Shown one piece after another: positions 36,951 to 47,226 of a stretch of 64,000 bases of DNA. The translations under genes were made by a program, and so were the position numbers. Each line of letters opens with the position of its first letter. Within the stretch, counting starts at the first letter, position 1. The notes beneath the pieces were generated by a model. That model saw only the letters and a program-made list of their open reading frames with translations. It searched no databases and was not told the DNA's origin. The DNA is from Micropterus salmoides (Eukaryota > Chordata > Actinopteri > Centrarchiformes > Centrarchidae): assembly GCF_014851395.1 (NCBI RefSeq), contig NW_024040040.1:18915000-18978999 (forward strand). The letters run 5' to 3'.

Positions 36951-39125
36951 TGCAATAAGAATGTGCTACATAACAGTCAGTTAGCCAAAACAGTCACTTT
37001 TCAAGAAACAACAGGAGGTAGTTTGGATGTAGTGAGCTCCGAAGGGTTTTCTGTGACTCACTTGTGCTTTGGATTATTTTGTTTTCGTAGTCAAATGTCA
37101 CTTTTGACACAGATCATTTCTTCTTTGTGAGAGTGACAACAGTGGAAACAGGTGTTGATCTGACACTTTGAGTTTCCAACTATTGTTTGCATACTTGGCT
37201 TTCTTCTGGACTTGGCTTTCCCCAGTGCGTATGGTGTGTTGGTGATCGAGAATATGATTTAATAAGCATCTCAATCCCTCTGCTGGCATGTTAAAATTTA
37301 GTGCAGACTTGGTAACTGACATTTTAATACTACTTGATATTAGCGCAAAAAAACTGAATCACAACTTAAGTTTGAAGCAGTGACTTTACATTAATGTAAT
37401 CGACTCTCCATTTCAACCTCACCTTATTGCGGAGGGCAGATTGATTGGAATAATTTTAAGAAAGAAAAGCAAACATTTGAATATAGTTGTCTGCCATCCT
37501 GACCGTGGAAAAATTCCATTTGGATCAAATATTCAAAATATGGCAACCATGTGTCAAACACATCTTAACTGAATCCCAGTCCAGCTCAGCTAGCTAGCAA
37601 AATCAGTGCCTGGAGGGAAGAGAAAGCAATGTTGCTTACTGAGTCCATTAATTTTTCATTGTGATGACTGAGTACAATTAAGCTCTTGATCTACAATTGC
37701 CGCGGACATTTTCTTCGTATCCACAACCATAGGTTAGATTACACTTGTTGCACTTCCATGTTACTAGTGAAGTAAGTTACGCTTGTGAAGGCTGGCAGAC
37801 TAGCATGGCTCATATTGGCATAAAACACAACATGTTGTCTTGAAGATTAGAGCTCTTTCTTTTGAAGTATGGCTCTGAAATGCCACTTTTCTCATCCTAC
37901 TCCAGCCTCACACAAAGTTCCAGTCCACAAGCATTAACGGACTCGTCTACCTCTTCAAGGACAACTTGGGGTTGTTCAACCTTCGCTAGTAAATACTCAT
38001 GAAGTCCTTCAGAGTCCGATTTTGTTCTTAGAAATTGAGATTTACTTTTTTACAGCTAATATGAGGCTTTAATATGAAGCTTCAACTTATGTCACAGAAA
38101 CAGCACAAGAATATTAGCAGGGCAAATTGAAGCAACATGGTGGACGACAAGTATACTATATGCTGCCACCCCACCGCTACCCCCACAACCCCCTGGAGAC
38201 TATTTCTCAATAGCTTTTTCAATGACCCTTAAATTTAAAGACTGCATCCAGTTAGACAACAGCAGTACACAGGTTGTAGGCTGCCTTTCACATTTCCCAC
38301 TCTATTCTTTACATGTTAATTAAGCATGGCTGGCTTGGGGGTAAGGTGTTTGGCTATATCAGAGGCAGAAGGAGCTAATTTCACACAAGCAAACAACTAT
38401 ACGTATATGTATATACTCTAAGTCCCCAACTTCAAACTCAAAACACTGCTCAAATCCAACTCGTCAACTTCCTGGACTGCGTGAATTGGATGAAATGGCA
38501 CCCCAACGGAGCCAGCATATGGAGCTGATCATCTCACAGCCAGCTTGACTGCATTTTGCACCTTTTATTACTATCATAACAGCTGAAGAGAGATGATATG
38601 GGTAGCAGTGGAAATGAAATTAGGATGCAGTCTCTATTAGGTCTATTAGCCTTGCTAGCCTTGCCTTTATCTATATGTTGACTGCATAGTTAACTGATTA
38701 GAACTTTATAAACTGCAGATAAAATGTTACACTTATTTGACCTATACTGAGATCCGCAATACTCTCAATAAAAATTTAAAAACAAAGTAGATAAACTGGG
38801 AATGCATTATTTTGTTTTCACCCCCCACACCCACCCCAGTGCTGCTACATATTTTCACCTTTCACAAGAAACAGAAAGAGGTAAGTAGTAGTGAGATTTT
38901 CCAAACATTCAGGACAGCTCCTCCATTCAACTATCTGCCTTATCTGCCTCCAGTATTTTGACAGTGCGGGCGCAGTGTGCCTCAAAGAAATTGTGTCTGT
39001 GCAAAGGAAGTGGCGGGGAGCTGGCTTGTCTGGTGCTAAACTCACAGCAGAGCACGTCGTGTTGTGATATGACCCGGCGCTGACTCGCAGATGATGGAAG
39101 ACAAAAAAACTCACACTGAGATGCG

Positions 39126-39216
39126 AGGAGGAGGGAGAGAGAGAGAGGGGAGCGAGGGTCTTTTTAAACTCGAATGTTGCCTCCCAAATAATGAGGAGAG
39201 AGAGAGAGAGAGAGGA
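39126..39216. repeat. GA-rich tracts
   Basis: Two (GA)n-like runs at about 39,134-39,150 and 39,194-39,213. Confidence 0.85.
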
Positions 39217-39371
39217 ATCAGAGATGAAGGGAAGCCGACTCTCTGTGGCTTCCTCCTCCCTCCCTCCTGTACGCACGGAGGCCCCATGCTGCTCAAGACA
39301 GATGCTGGGGGAAACAGTGAGGCATGTTGCTACTGTGGCTTGTTTCTCAATCAGAGGCTTAACTCAGCACC

Positions 39372-39373
<2 letters not shown>

Positions 39374-39424
<51 letters not shown>
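39374..39424. repeat. (AC)n microsatellite
   Basis: About 25 uninterrupted AC units, the longest dinucleotide run in the window. Confidence 0.97.
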
Positions 39425-39426
<2 letters not shown>

Positions 39427-41019
39427 ATATTGGCACAAAGATAAAATTGGTGTGCACATACACACTCACACCCACACAAACACATCCTGATAATATCCGT
39501 TGAGATGTGAGATTAAAAAAGCTATAGCTCCACCTGTTCTTTGCCATAACAGGTGCCTGTGATAATTATTTCACCTCTCTCTGATGAGCCTGGCTCACAC
39601 TAGACAGCGTGCAACTGTAGCAAGCAGAACATTTCATTAAACTATTGCTTTGTAATTACTGTATTAGATTTCTATTTGATCCCTTTATCTGCGCAAATAC
39701 AGTTTTCTTGCCAAAACGAACCTTGCAATGCTTTATTCTCGCTTTCCTGGAGTTCTTTCTTTTTTCTTCCTAGAAACCAACAGATGGTCAGATGTCAAAG
39801 GTCACTGTTTGGCTTTGAGGTAACAGCCGTCTTTAGGAGGGTCAATCTGTGTGTTCAATAAGCCAGAGACCTGGCAAGTGCACAAAATTGATTCAGTCCT
39901 CAATGGCATGCTGCTAGGATCCGCACTCCTGAGGCTCCCCACCCGTCTTGGTTATCTGTAACAGTTATCAGCTCTAATCTGATGTCAGTCTCTTGCCCTC
40001 ATGGACACTAGGCATTGTGAAATCAAGCTCAGCATGCAAAAGCGGACATTAGAAAAGGTCATGGTGTAGCCATTTAAGAGGAAATATATGAATGTTCTAC
40101 TAATGATAGAACGAAGACTTTTAGCACCCTAATGGAGTTGACAAAATTTGTAATCATTTTCTCGATTGATCTTTTATAGAACATATGGTCCTCAACCTGC
40201 AAGAACCTTTCCAGGCAACCTTTGTAGGAGCTCAGGAACTTAACCTGTCATGGCAACAGCAGTCATCTGCATCTTCTGTTAAGAAATTCCGCATGCCTGT
40301 TTGCTAACATCATTTGTCATTTCTCACCCTGCCATTTCTGTGCAGTCCACCAGATAAAGTCAGCTTTAACGATAACCTGATTCTCCACCTGCTTGCATGC
40401 CTACCCTCTTAATCATAGTACATTTTCTTCTGTAGCAAAGAATGCAATCTGACTCTACTCATCTGCTATACTGTCTATTACACCATTTTGCCATAGCATT
40501 TCAGCCTTCTTTACCTATTTCCCCACTAGTTGTGGTGAATGACCTCTTGCCTGTCACAGAAATTTTGCCTTCCTAGATTTGCCCCTCAGACTTGTTCACT
40601 AGAAGTTGTCTTTTGCTGACTGGCTGCTTTAACTGTTGCCAAACCAAATAATGCCTAACCCAGATATCTAGTTCCAGCTTTGGTTTTCTTTGGTTCCACA
40701 AAAGTTGTCGCTCTTGAGTCCAAATGTTTTGATGGGCCAGGAACTTGGGAGGTGCAGTACTGAACGTCCCTGACCTGTCAAGCCATTTCTGCAGCTTCTG
40801 CACTGCACTGATGACGATGTAAGTATCGACTTTCACAGGTGTTATGCCTAATTTTGCATGCCCGCTGAGAACTGCATGAAAATGCATTAACTGCTGCTTT
40901 TAAACGCTATACTATTCTTTGTGTGATTCATCAATGGTGATAAATGATCAGTAAGAATCGTTAATATGTTATTACACTTAGTAGAGATTCAGCAAAAACA
41001 TCCCAAGTGAAAAATAAAT

Positions 41020-41390
41020 GTTCTTAAGTAGCACTTCTTTTGGATGCACTTATTACATTATAATTGTACTATACTAAGTGTATATTAAATGTGTTATTTT
41101 GGAACAACTTAAAGTATGTTAAGTGTCATTTTAGAAATACTTAAAGTCGACTTTAAGATACTTGCAATATATTTTAATATACTTAGTTGTGTTAAAATGG
41201 ACCTATTTTAAGTACCTTTAATGTAATTTAAATATACTTTTTAAAAGTTAACTTAAAATAGCCTTTTGTGCTATACTTGAAGAACAGTTTAAATATATTT
41301 TAAATTTCACATAAATGTGTTCGCTGAACATTTTTATTACCATTTCAGCATATTAGTAATATATTACTAGTATACTCCAAGAGCCACTAT
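41020..41390. repeat. AT-rich block with recurrent AAGTATA/TATACTT motifs (left)
   Basis: Dense in TTAAGTA, AAGTATG, ATACTTA and TATACTT in both orientations, including a perfect 18-bp palindrome CTTAAAGTCGACTTTAAG at 41,140-41,157. A similar block lies at 46,063-46,480. Clusters of short subterminal repeats like this are often found near the ends of large DNA transposons, so this may be one edge of a composite element. No terminal inverted repeat is proven. Confidence 0.5.
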
Positions 41391-41714
41391 TAATATCTTG
41401 GGAAGCTGCTTTATGAAACCATTCAGTATGAGAATAATTCATTATTAATGCTTTAAAAATAACTTGCAAAATGCCCTTTTAGCATAATAATAAAAATCTG
41501 AAAAAAAATTTATTTTACAACACACACACAGACAACTAAAAAACTTTAATTTTGTTTACATTACAAAAATAGCTTCCTGTACATTAAAAAGGTACATCAG
41601 CATGTATCACATCTTGACCAAAATACCTTCAAATAAAAATAAAATCAGTAAAATGATGACATATGATCAGTATTACTGAAAAGTACACTATACACATCAC
41701 ATCCTTAATGTTAC
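41391..41714. other. Non-coding, AT-rich
   Basis: Includes a minus-strand AATAAA (plus-strand TTTATT near 41,508), a possible polyadenylation signal for the minus-strand exons upstream. Nothing else recognised. Confidence 0.4.
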
Positions 41715-41945
41715 CGATGGGGGTCCCTCATACGGTTCGGTCTCTGGGCACGGTTCAGATGACCTCACGGCAAGCCGTCCCACTTCTGACACCATATGTG
41801 GACAAAGGCGAGAGCAGTCACCCTACCCAGATTCAAACACAGGTCTACAGGGTACCAAACATGCAACTTTGACAGCAACGTATGGCAGTCCAAGCGCTTA
41901 CTCAACTGTAGTGAAGGTACTCCGTCACAAGCATACAGTACAAAT
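41715..41945 (-). mobile_element. tRNA-like SINE candidate
   Basis: On the minus strand a tRNA-Ser/Leu-like head is visible: TTGAGTAAGCGCTTGGACTG (compare GAGTGGTTAAGGCG.TGGACTGC of class II tRNAs), then GTGTTTGAATCTGG resembling a B-box, 40-50 bases further on. Downstream, at 41,794-41,778 on the minus strand, is TGGTGTCAGAAGTGGGA, a 17-base exact complement of a typical tRNA-Leu 3' end including CCA. It could be a tRNA-derived SINE or a fragment of an LTR retroelement primer-binding region. Class unresolved. Confidence 0.4.
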
Positions 41946-42003
41946 GGTGGAACCAAACTGAAACTGAAAAATGTCAAACCTTATTCTTAGAGTGGAGGGT
42001 CGG

Positions 42004-42082
42004 TTATCTTTGAGTTGGACTCGTTGCATTGTCTGCGACTGCAGACACTATGGGATTTGGAAACTGCTTTATCACACAGCAT
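42004..42082 (-). CDS. Candidate terminal exon (exon 3) of a spliced minus-strand gene
   Basis: On the minus strand a strong acceptor, a pyrimidine tract ending TTTTCCCTTCCACAG, precedes position 42,082. The exon contributes one base to finish a split codon, then 25 codons and a TAA at 42,006-42,004. The encoded tail reads ...CCVIKQFPNPIVSAVADN.... The phase fits exon 2 exactly. An AATAAA-type signal occurs about 500 bases downstream. No domain is recognised. An alternative frame beginning with the ATG at the exon's first base is also open for 31 codons, so the reading frame is not certain. Confidence 0.45.
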
Positions 42083-42601
42083 CTGTGGAAGGGAAAAGGA
42101 AATATTTTGTCATTATCAAAGCAATATTACCTCTAATTAATTAATAACCATTGTCTGATTTTTTTATTTTGTTTAAAGTTGCTGAAACACAATATGACAT
42201 CATGTCTAACTGTTCTGACAATGCTAACTGTCTAGGTTCAGGTGAAATGGTTTTCCACAAGGGACCCCTCCCAGTTAATACTCAGTTCTTCCATTACAAC
42301 ATGATCAAAAACATTACATAAACACTACTGTACATTCAGCCAAGGAGCTGTATAGGATAAAATGTTATTAAACAGGTACAATAAATAACACAAACAAACA
42401 GATTTGCTTAACAGCTGTGCTGTCCACATGTCATTTCACATCAACACAGCAGTCAATTTGTGAACTATAAAAGTAGTCAGTTAATGTATAACAATATTTT
42501 AAATAAAATTATTTATTCACAAGAATATTTGTTTATTTAGTCCGCCCCGTTGACATGTAGTGAGAGCAAAAACAGTGATCCTGTGCAGGATCCAGACATA
42601 C

Positions 42602-42695
42602 CTATGGGCACATTGAGCTTGTGAGGGTCCAGCTGGTCCTTTGAGGTTTATGTGGCGTCTAAGCCCTCTGAGTGAGGCAACGATCCCAGGAAGCT
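42602..42695 (-). CDS. Candidate internal exon (exon 2) of a spliced minus-strand gene
   Basis: Ninety-four bases, bounded on the minus strand by an acceptor (TTCTTTACTTTTAG before 42,695) and a consensus donor (CATAG|GTATGT at 42,602/42,601). It carries two bases, 30 whole codons and two bases (ELPGIVASLRGLRRHINLKG... after joining), matching the one-base overhang of exon 1 and the one-base start of exon 3. The frame stays open across both junctions. I do not recognise the product; the arginine/lysine-rich middle is its only notable feature. Pieces of transposon-encoded genes in fish often have this small-exon layout. Confidence 0.5.
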
Positions 42696-42817
42696 CTAAA
42701 AGTAAAGAAATGCAGTTGTGCAAAGTGCAAATGAGATATAATAAATATACAAATATAATTCAGTTAGGCCAGTACTTCCACCTAATTTAGTTCTTCATTT
42801 GCGTATCATTATAAACA

Positions 42818-42960
42818 CTGTAAATGCTCCGTATTTGTATAGCGCCTTTCTAGTCTTTTCGACCACTCAAAGCGCTTTTACACTACATCTGCATTCACCA
42901 TTCACACACACGCCTAAGTGCTCAAACAGAAACTAACATTCACACACATTCATACACTTC
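42818..42960 (+). repeat. Interspersed repeat fragment with GTATAGCGCC motif
   Basis: TGCTCCGTATTTGTATAGCG, CCTTTCTAGTC, then CCACTCAAAGCGCTTTTACA and CA-rich TTCATACAC sequence. This string is characteristic of a very common teleost dispersed repeat and shares the TATAGCGCC core with the repeat starting at 47,833. It lies in the putative intron between exons 1 and 2. Confidence 0.65.
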
Positions 42961-43364
42961 GAGAAATCTCTAAAAAAAAAACAGTGTATCCACTTTTGAA
43001 TAGGCCTAACTTGTTAAAATCTCATGTATCAAATTCCAGCAACAGGTTACTGAGACTCTATATTACAGAAATTTTAGCAACATTAAAAACTGCCATACAG
43101 CAAAAAGCAATACATTACTGTAACATTAATTGCATTTCTTTTGTAACTCCCAACACTGTTTAAGGCAGACGAAAGTTGCTGCCTTGATTATGAAGCTATT
43201 AAAATGCTAACTAACGTTAGCTAACAAATATACTAATCCACGTGCTAGCATTAGCTAATGCACACCAGAGCTATCCCCCAAGTAAAATATTTTCAAACCC
43301 AGAGTGAGCTCAACTTTAGTTAACTGACACAATTGTGTTGTCTTGCTAACAGTAACAAACTTAC

Positions 43365-43562
43365 CAAGAAAGATGATTTTTGCCGGCAATATCTGCGTCT
43401 GTCCTCTCCTGCTTGTACTTGCCAGGCACGCCTCTTTAGCTGTTTTCACATTTAACTTCAGCAGGGAGCTGACCGGATATTCTTCTCTTCTGTATTCTTT
43501 TCTTATTATGTCTGTGGTGTCCACCTTCCAAGTCCGAGTCGGTAAAGTAAAACAAAGGAAAC
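43365..43562 (-). CDS. Candidate exon (exon 1) of a spliced minus-strand gene
   Basis: On the minus strand a consensus donor CTTG|GTAAGT follows position 43,365. The frame used (...TWKVDTTDIIRKEY...) is open through the exon and joins exon 2 in phase. A possible acceptor, TTTTGTTTCTCAG, puts the exon's 5' edge at 43,562 (198 bases). The same frame stays open to a TGA at 43,632-43,630 but has no ATG. So either there is an upstream exon, a non-AUG start, or the transcript is not coding. The predicted product from here through exon 3 is about 122 residues, basic, with no signal peptide, membrane segment or known domain that I can see. Confidence 0.45.
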
Positions 43563-43679
43563 CTGAGAAACAAAATGATTTTTGGCCAAAACTAGCTTCC
43601 CTCTCAACAACAGTACACACGTTAAACTTTCATGAAGCGGACTTTCACGCTGTGTGATTTCAGTCGTCAATTTGAAAAC

Positions 43680-43700
43680 CTTGCTTCTGATTGGTCCAAC
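43680..43700 (-). promoter_or_regulatory. CCAAT box upstream of the minus-strand exons
   Basis: The minus strand reads GGACCAATCAG with CCAAT at 43,694-43,690, about 60-130 bases upstream of the exon 1 frame and 20 bases from the end of the inverted-repeat element. A CCAAT box (NF-Y site) at this distance fits a promoter. No TATA box is obvious. Confidence 0.35.
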
Positions 43701-43714
43701 TGAATGCACTGTGC

Positions 43715-43815
43715 CAGGGCCGTTAAATAAGAGAGTTACGACACTCTTTGATCTCGGCGCTACGCAGTCACGTGGTTAATGTAGCTCTCCATAGTTCCAA
43801 ACAACTCAGCGCTGT
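43715..43815 (+). repeat. Left terminal inverted repeat
   Basis: CAGGGCCGTTAAATAAGAGA then GTTACGACACTC, followed at 43,791-43,814 by ATAGTTCCAAACAACTCAGC, which matches the right arm with an indel. Confidence 0.85.
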
Positions 43816-45696
43816 CAACCACTTTGAATGTGTTTAGGCGGGACGGACAGCAGAAGCAGCTATATTTACAGCAATTATCAGTTATTAACAAAATATGACA
43901 CTGATTACTGAGTTGACACTTACATTACATACATATACTAACATTTGTCAGTTTTTTTTTTTATCAATTTTTATTGAATTTTGGAAGAAAAGGGGCTGTT
44001 CCCATAACGTAACGTTACACATTTACAGCAGCGACTTAATTTGCAGCAATTTTCAGTAAATATTAATGCATAATGTGCATTGATTACGATGTTGACTACA
44101 CTTATAGTTAGTGTATTCTATCCTGGGAGTGATGGACAGACAGCATTCACAGATGGTTACTGAATGAATTAACTACATTCCTAAATACGATCCATAACAT
44201 TACTGTTAACTGGGGATTCATTTCAGTATGGCTAATGTACCCTTTCACCCTTCCCCAAACAGAGGCTAAACTATTAACCAGGACACAGACACATTTTGAC
44301 TGATCAGTCCACACCACCTGCTGCCTGGGAGAGACCTTGCTGATGCAGTAGCTCTACCTTGTGTCTGGCTACTGTGCTTTCTCTTGCCATGGTGTATCAG
44401 TATGACTGTCAGTCTTCTCTTACCTTGTAAACTGAGTTAGGCGGTTTCAGTCAATCATCCTGTTTCAATCTACATATTGAATGTATGATCATTAGCACCT
44501 GTTTTGTTTGTTTAATCACCGATGATATGCCTTACAAAATCCCCGAGTTCCACCAAACTTAAATTTTTCTTCTGTCCATTCACTTTGTATTTTGTTTTAT
44601 AACTAATAACATGCCCATTTTTACTGTATACTGTGTGTATTGACAAATTGTATTTTCATGCTCTGGAAACACTGTTCTTAAAACCTTCATGCCAATGAAG
44701 CCCTTTAAATTTAATTACATTTTTTTTGTTTAATATTGGAGGGAAGGGAGGGGGGCTGCTCCCATAAGGTATAATACATTACAGTATGGATATATTTTTT
44801 GTCATGCTTCTATTGTCATAATTACTGACATTCTCATGTTATGTTAAGACACATTCACATACACATGCACAACAAGTAAATATAAATAAATGCCAGAAGC
44901 TGTTTAGTTTAAGTCACGAAAGAAGTTTTGGTAAACAGTGCAAAATATACAAGGCAACCAACAGAACTTGAAGAGTGTCCTGGTTGGTGGACAGACATTT
45001 CTGCAAGCTACATCAGCCTGGTCATCGCTCCACTCTCCGCTCAAAATCCATCCTGCTGAAAACAAACAAAACACACACATATAGTTGATTTTGGACGGCC
45101 TTACAAATTAAATTTCAGCTGTTTGACAGCTGGAACTTGAGGCTTACTTTATCTAGGTATAGATATATCAGGTGTTCATACACCTGAAACAAATGCCTAT
45201 TCATACATTCCTTTACACACAAGGGACTGTCAGATTAAAGTTCAATGTGTCACCAGCAGTGTACATGTGCTACTTTCATCATAATTCTGAATCACTACAG
45301 TATCACGTTTTTTACCTACTATCTACTACAGCGGCAACTAAGTGCTGCTATACTGAGTTACAACAAATCTAATAATCAAAGATAAATGATGTATGCTAAC
45401 TATCTAATAACTTTACATTTGAGGTAAATATTGGCAAACTGACATCTTGGTATGGTAACGTTAGCTGGTTAAGTGTTAACGTTAGTCACGTTAACGTTAG
45501 CTAGCTGCAATTACACAATCTAACAGTTAAGGGCAGTTAATATCTTCCGATAAACCTTGACTAAAGCTGGCGATATAAAATATCACTATTGACTAGATTC
45601 ATGAGAGGACAGCTAATGAGTTAAAATGTCAACAAATGCAGTAATTTCATCAATTTACCAGGCAGCATACTTCAGAAACACTGAAATGAATGTGGC

Positions 45697-45819
45697 TCAG
45701 CGCTGGAACTATTCAGTGTTTGGAACTATCGGCAGCCCCATGACGCGCATTACTTCCGCATTCCACAGTTCCAACAGAAGTCAATGGGAGTGTCGTAACT
45801 CTCTTATTTAATGGCCCTG
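45697..45819 (-). repeat. Right terminal inverted repeat
   Basis: On the minus strand CAGGGCCATTAAATAAGAGA then GTTACGACACTC, and further in ATAGTTCCAAACACTGAATA before CAGCGCTG. It mirrors the left arm, with one mismatch in the outer 32 bases. Confidence 0.85.
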
Positions 45820-46062
45820 CACTACACTAGTGGACTGGGTGGGAGGGCACACTTCTCCCCTGTGTACACATGTGTTTACTGTTTACACACAGAAACAAGT
45901 ATATTTACATTCTGATTTAAAGTATGCTTATTTCTATGTGTTGTTGTTTGTTAAGTTAACAACATGTGCTGCTTCCTTCTAGGCCAGGTTACCCTTATGA
46001 AAGAGGTCTCTGATCTCAACGAGCTATTTACCTGCAATTAAAAGAAAGAAAAGAAATGAAAA
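45820..46062. other. Non-coding gap between TIR element and AT-rich block
   Basis: Holds a plus-strand acceptor-like CTTCCTTCTAG at about 45,973-45,983, followed by an 18-codon open frame (QVTLMKEVSDLN...) that ends in a TAA. This could be a terminal exon, but no partner is visible. Confidence 0.35.
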
Positions 46063-46480
46063 TATATGTATATTCTTTTGAAAAATACATTTTAATGTTA
46101 AAAAAATATGTTTAAAAAATCATACTTCTGGAAATCAGGCTGAAACGTGGCAATTACATAAATAATTACAGTATTTTGCAGTAGCATACACAATGAAGCA
46201 TATTTGGCATAAATATATTTTTAACCCACTAAAAGTGTAGTTGTTTAACAATGTACTTCCACAAAGTACACCTAAATAGTATTTACTAGTTACGAGTTAA
46301 ATAAATATACAGTATTTTTAATAAATAGACTAAAATGTTGTGAAAAACATACTTTTATTTAAGCATATTTATTAAAAGTTTAATTAAGTATATATTTATT
46401 ACCAATTTATTCAAAGTATATTTTCGAGAAGTATGTTAAAGCTCAGGAGAATATATCTTGAATATACTTGTAGTAAGCAT
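46063..46480. repeat. AT-rich block with recurrent AAGTATA/TATACTT motifs (right)
   Basis: AAGTATAT, AAAGTATATTTT, ATATACTTG and TTAAGTATATATT recur, in a composition like 41,020-41,390. It may be the opposite edge of the same composite insertion. Confidence 0.5.
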
Positions 46481-47139
46481 GTTAGGAGTATGAAACAATG
46501 CGCGTTCAAACAATGTGACCAGCAAAGTGTCTGAAAAGGACCTTAAGAAGTGAATGCATAATTCGGCAAAACAGATGTTGTAGGCTTCCTACCTCTTTTC
46601 TCAGCTTAAAATAGTGTTACCTCCCGCGAGGTGTATGCAATTCATGGCAGGCATGCAGAATTCGGCACAACACCTGCGCTGCAAAATGTCACTAGACCTT
46701 ATGGGAGCAAGGCCTGATCATTGTTCTAAGCTCAAAGTAACGCTTACGCAGTCTACCGGAGGTTGATTGTGTCTGACTTGATGGCACTGTTTTTATTCCT
46801 CTATCTATCAAGACAGTGAAAGTCAGCCATAGTTATCTCGAACGCACCTATTGACTACCAGTTATACAGTGTGCTAACTTTGTCAGCTGTTTTCTAAAGT
46901 TAACATAGCTATCCTTATTAGCTAGGCTCCTTACATGCTTGCTAATAACTGTTTTGAAGCCTCTGACATTGACAGCGTTGTGTTTGACAGATTTGTGCAG
47001 CAGCGTTTATGATACCAACCATTCAATTCACAGACTGGATCCGTTGTCTGTGTTTGCAAACGAGAGCGAGAGAGAGAGAGAGAGAGAGTGAGGATGTGTG
47101 GAGCGAATATGCGCTGCGCAGCGCTGCAATCAAGAACGA
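46481..47139. other. Non-coding stretch, possibly interior of a hAT-like element
   Basis: Includes a (GA)n run at 47,068-47,089. No coding frame of note. Sequence leading into 47,140 may belong to a non-autonomous hAT element whose left end I cannot locate. Confidence 0.4.
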
Positions 47140-47226
47140 TTTTAAAATGGGTCGCCAAATTTACTTGGGCGGATGTTAATCTACCTGGGCAGCCGCCCAT
47201 GTAAAGCCTATGTGTGGGAAAAACTG
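47140..47226. mobile_element. Terminus of a hAT-like non-autonomous element
   Basis: The stretch CTACCTGGGCAGCCGCCCATG, then AAGCCTATGTGTGGGAAAAACTG, has the form of a hAT right end (CAGTTTTTCCCACACATAGG on the minus strand). It abuts the L2 LINE fragment, suggesting the LINE's 5' end was lost or replaced here. The partner inverted repeat was not found. Confidence 0.4.

Larger units (their letters stand above)
36951..41019. other. Non-coding stretch
   Basis: Contains purine-rich and AC microsatellite tracts (listed). A 104-codon minus-strand frame (40,887-40,573) is not in low-complexity DNA but has no domain I recognise. Nothing else supports a gene. Confidence 0.5.
43715..45819. mobile_element. 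2.1 kb DNA transposon-like element with terminal inverted repeats
   Basis: Both ends begin CAGGGCC and match for 32 bases with one mismatch (see the TIR entries); a second inverted match follows inside. The 8 bases outside each end, CACTGTGC on the left and CACTACAC on the right, agree at 5 of 8 positions, so an 8-bp target duplication that has since mutated is possible. No intact transposase is visible. One minus-strand segment (45,055-44,904) is an acceptor-preceded open frame with a stop. An internal near-repeat (GGGGCTGTTCCCATAACGTA near 43,991 and GGGGGCTGCTCCCATAAGGT near 44,752) is present. Superfamily not assigned; a CAG-type end and 8-bp duplication would fit hAT or P-like elements. 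Confidence 0.75.

Noticed and set aside
40795..40820. CTGCAG acceptor and GTAAGT donor enclosing 24 bases
   Set aside because: The pyrimidine tract before the acceptor is weak and the strand context gives no support; likely chance.
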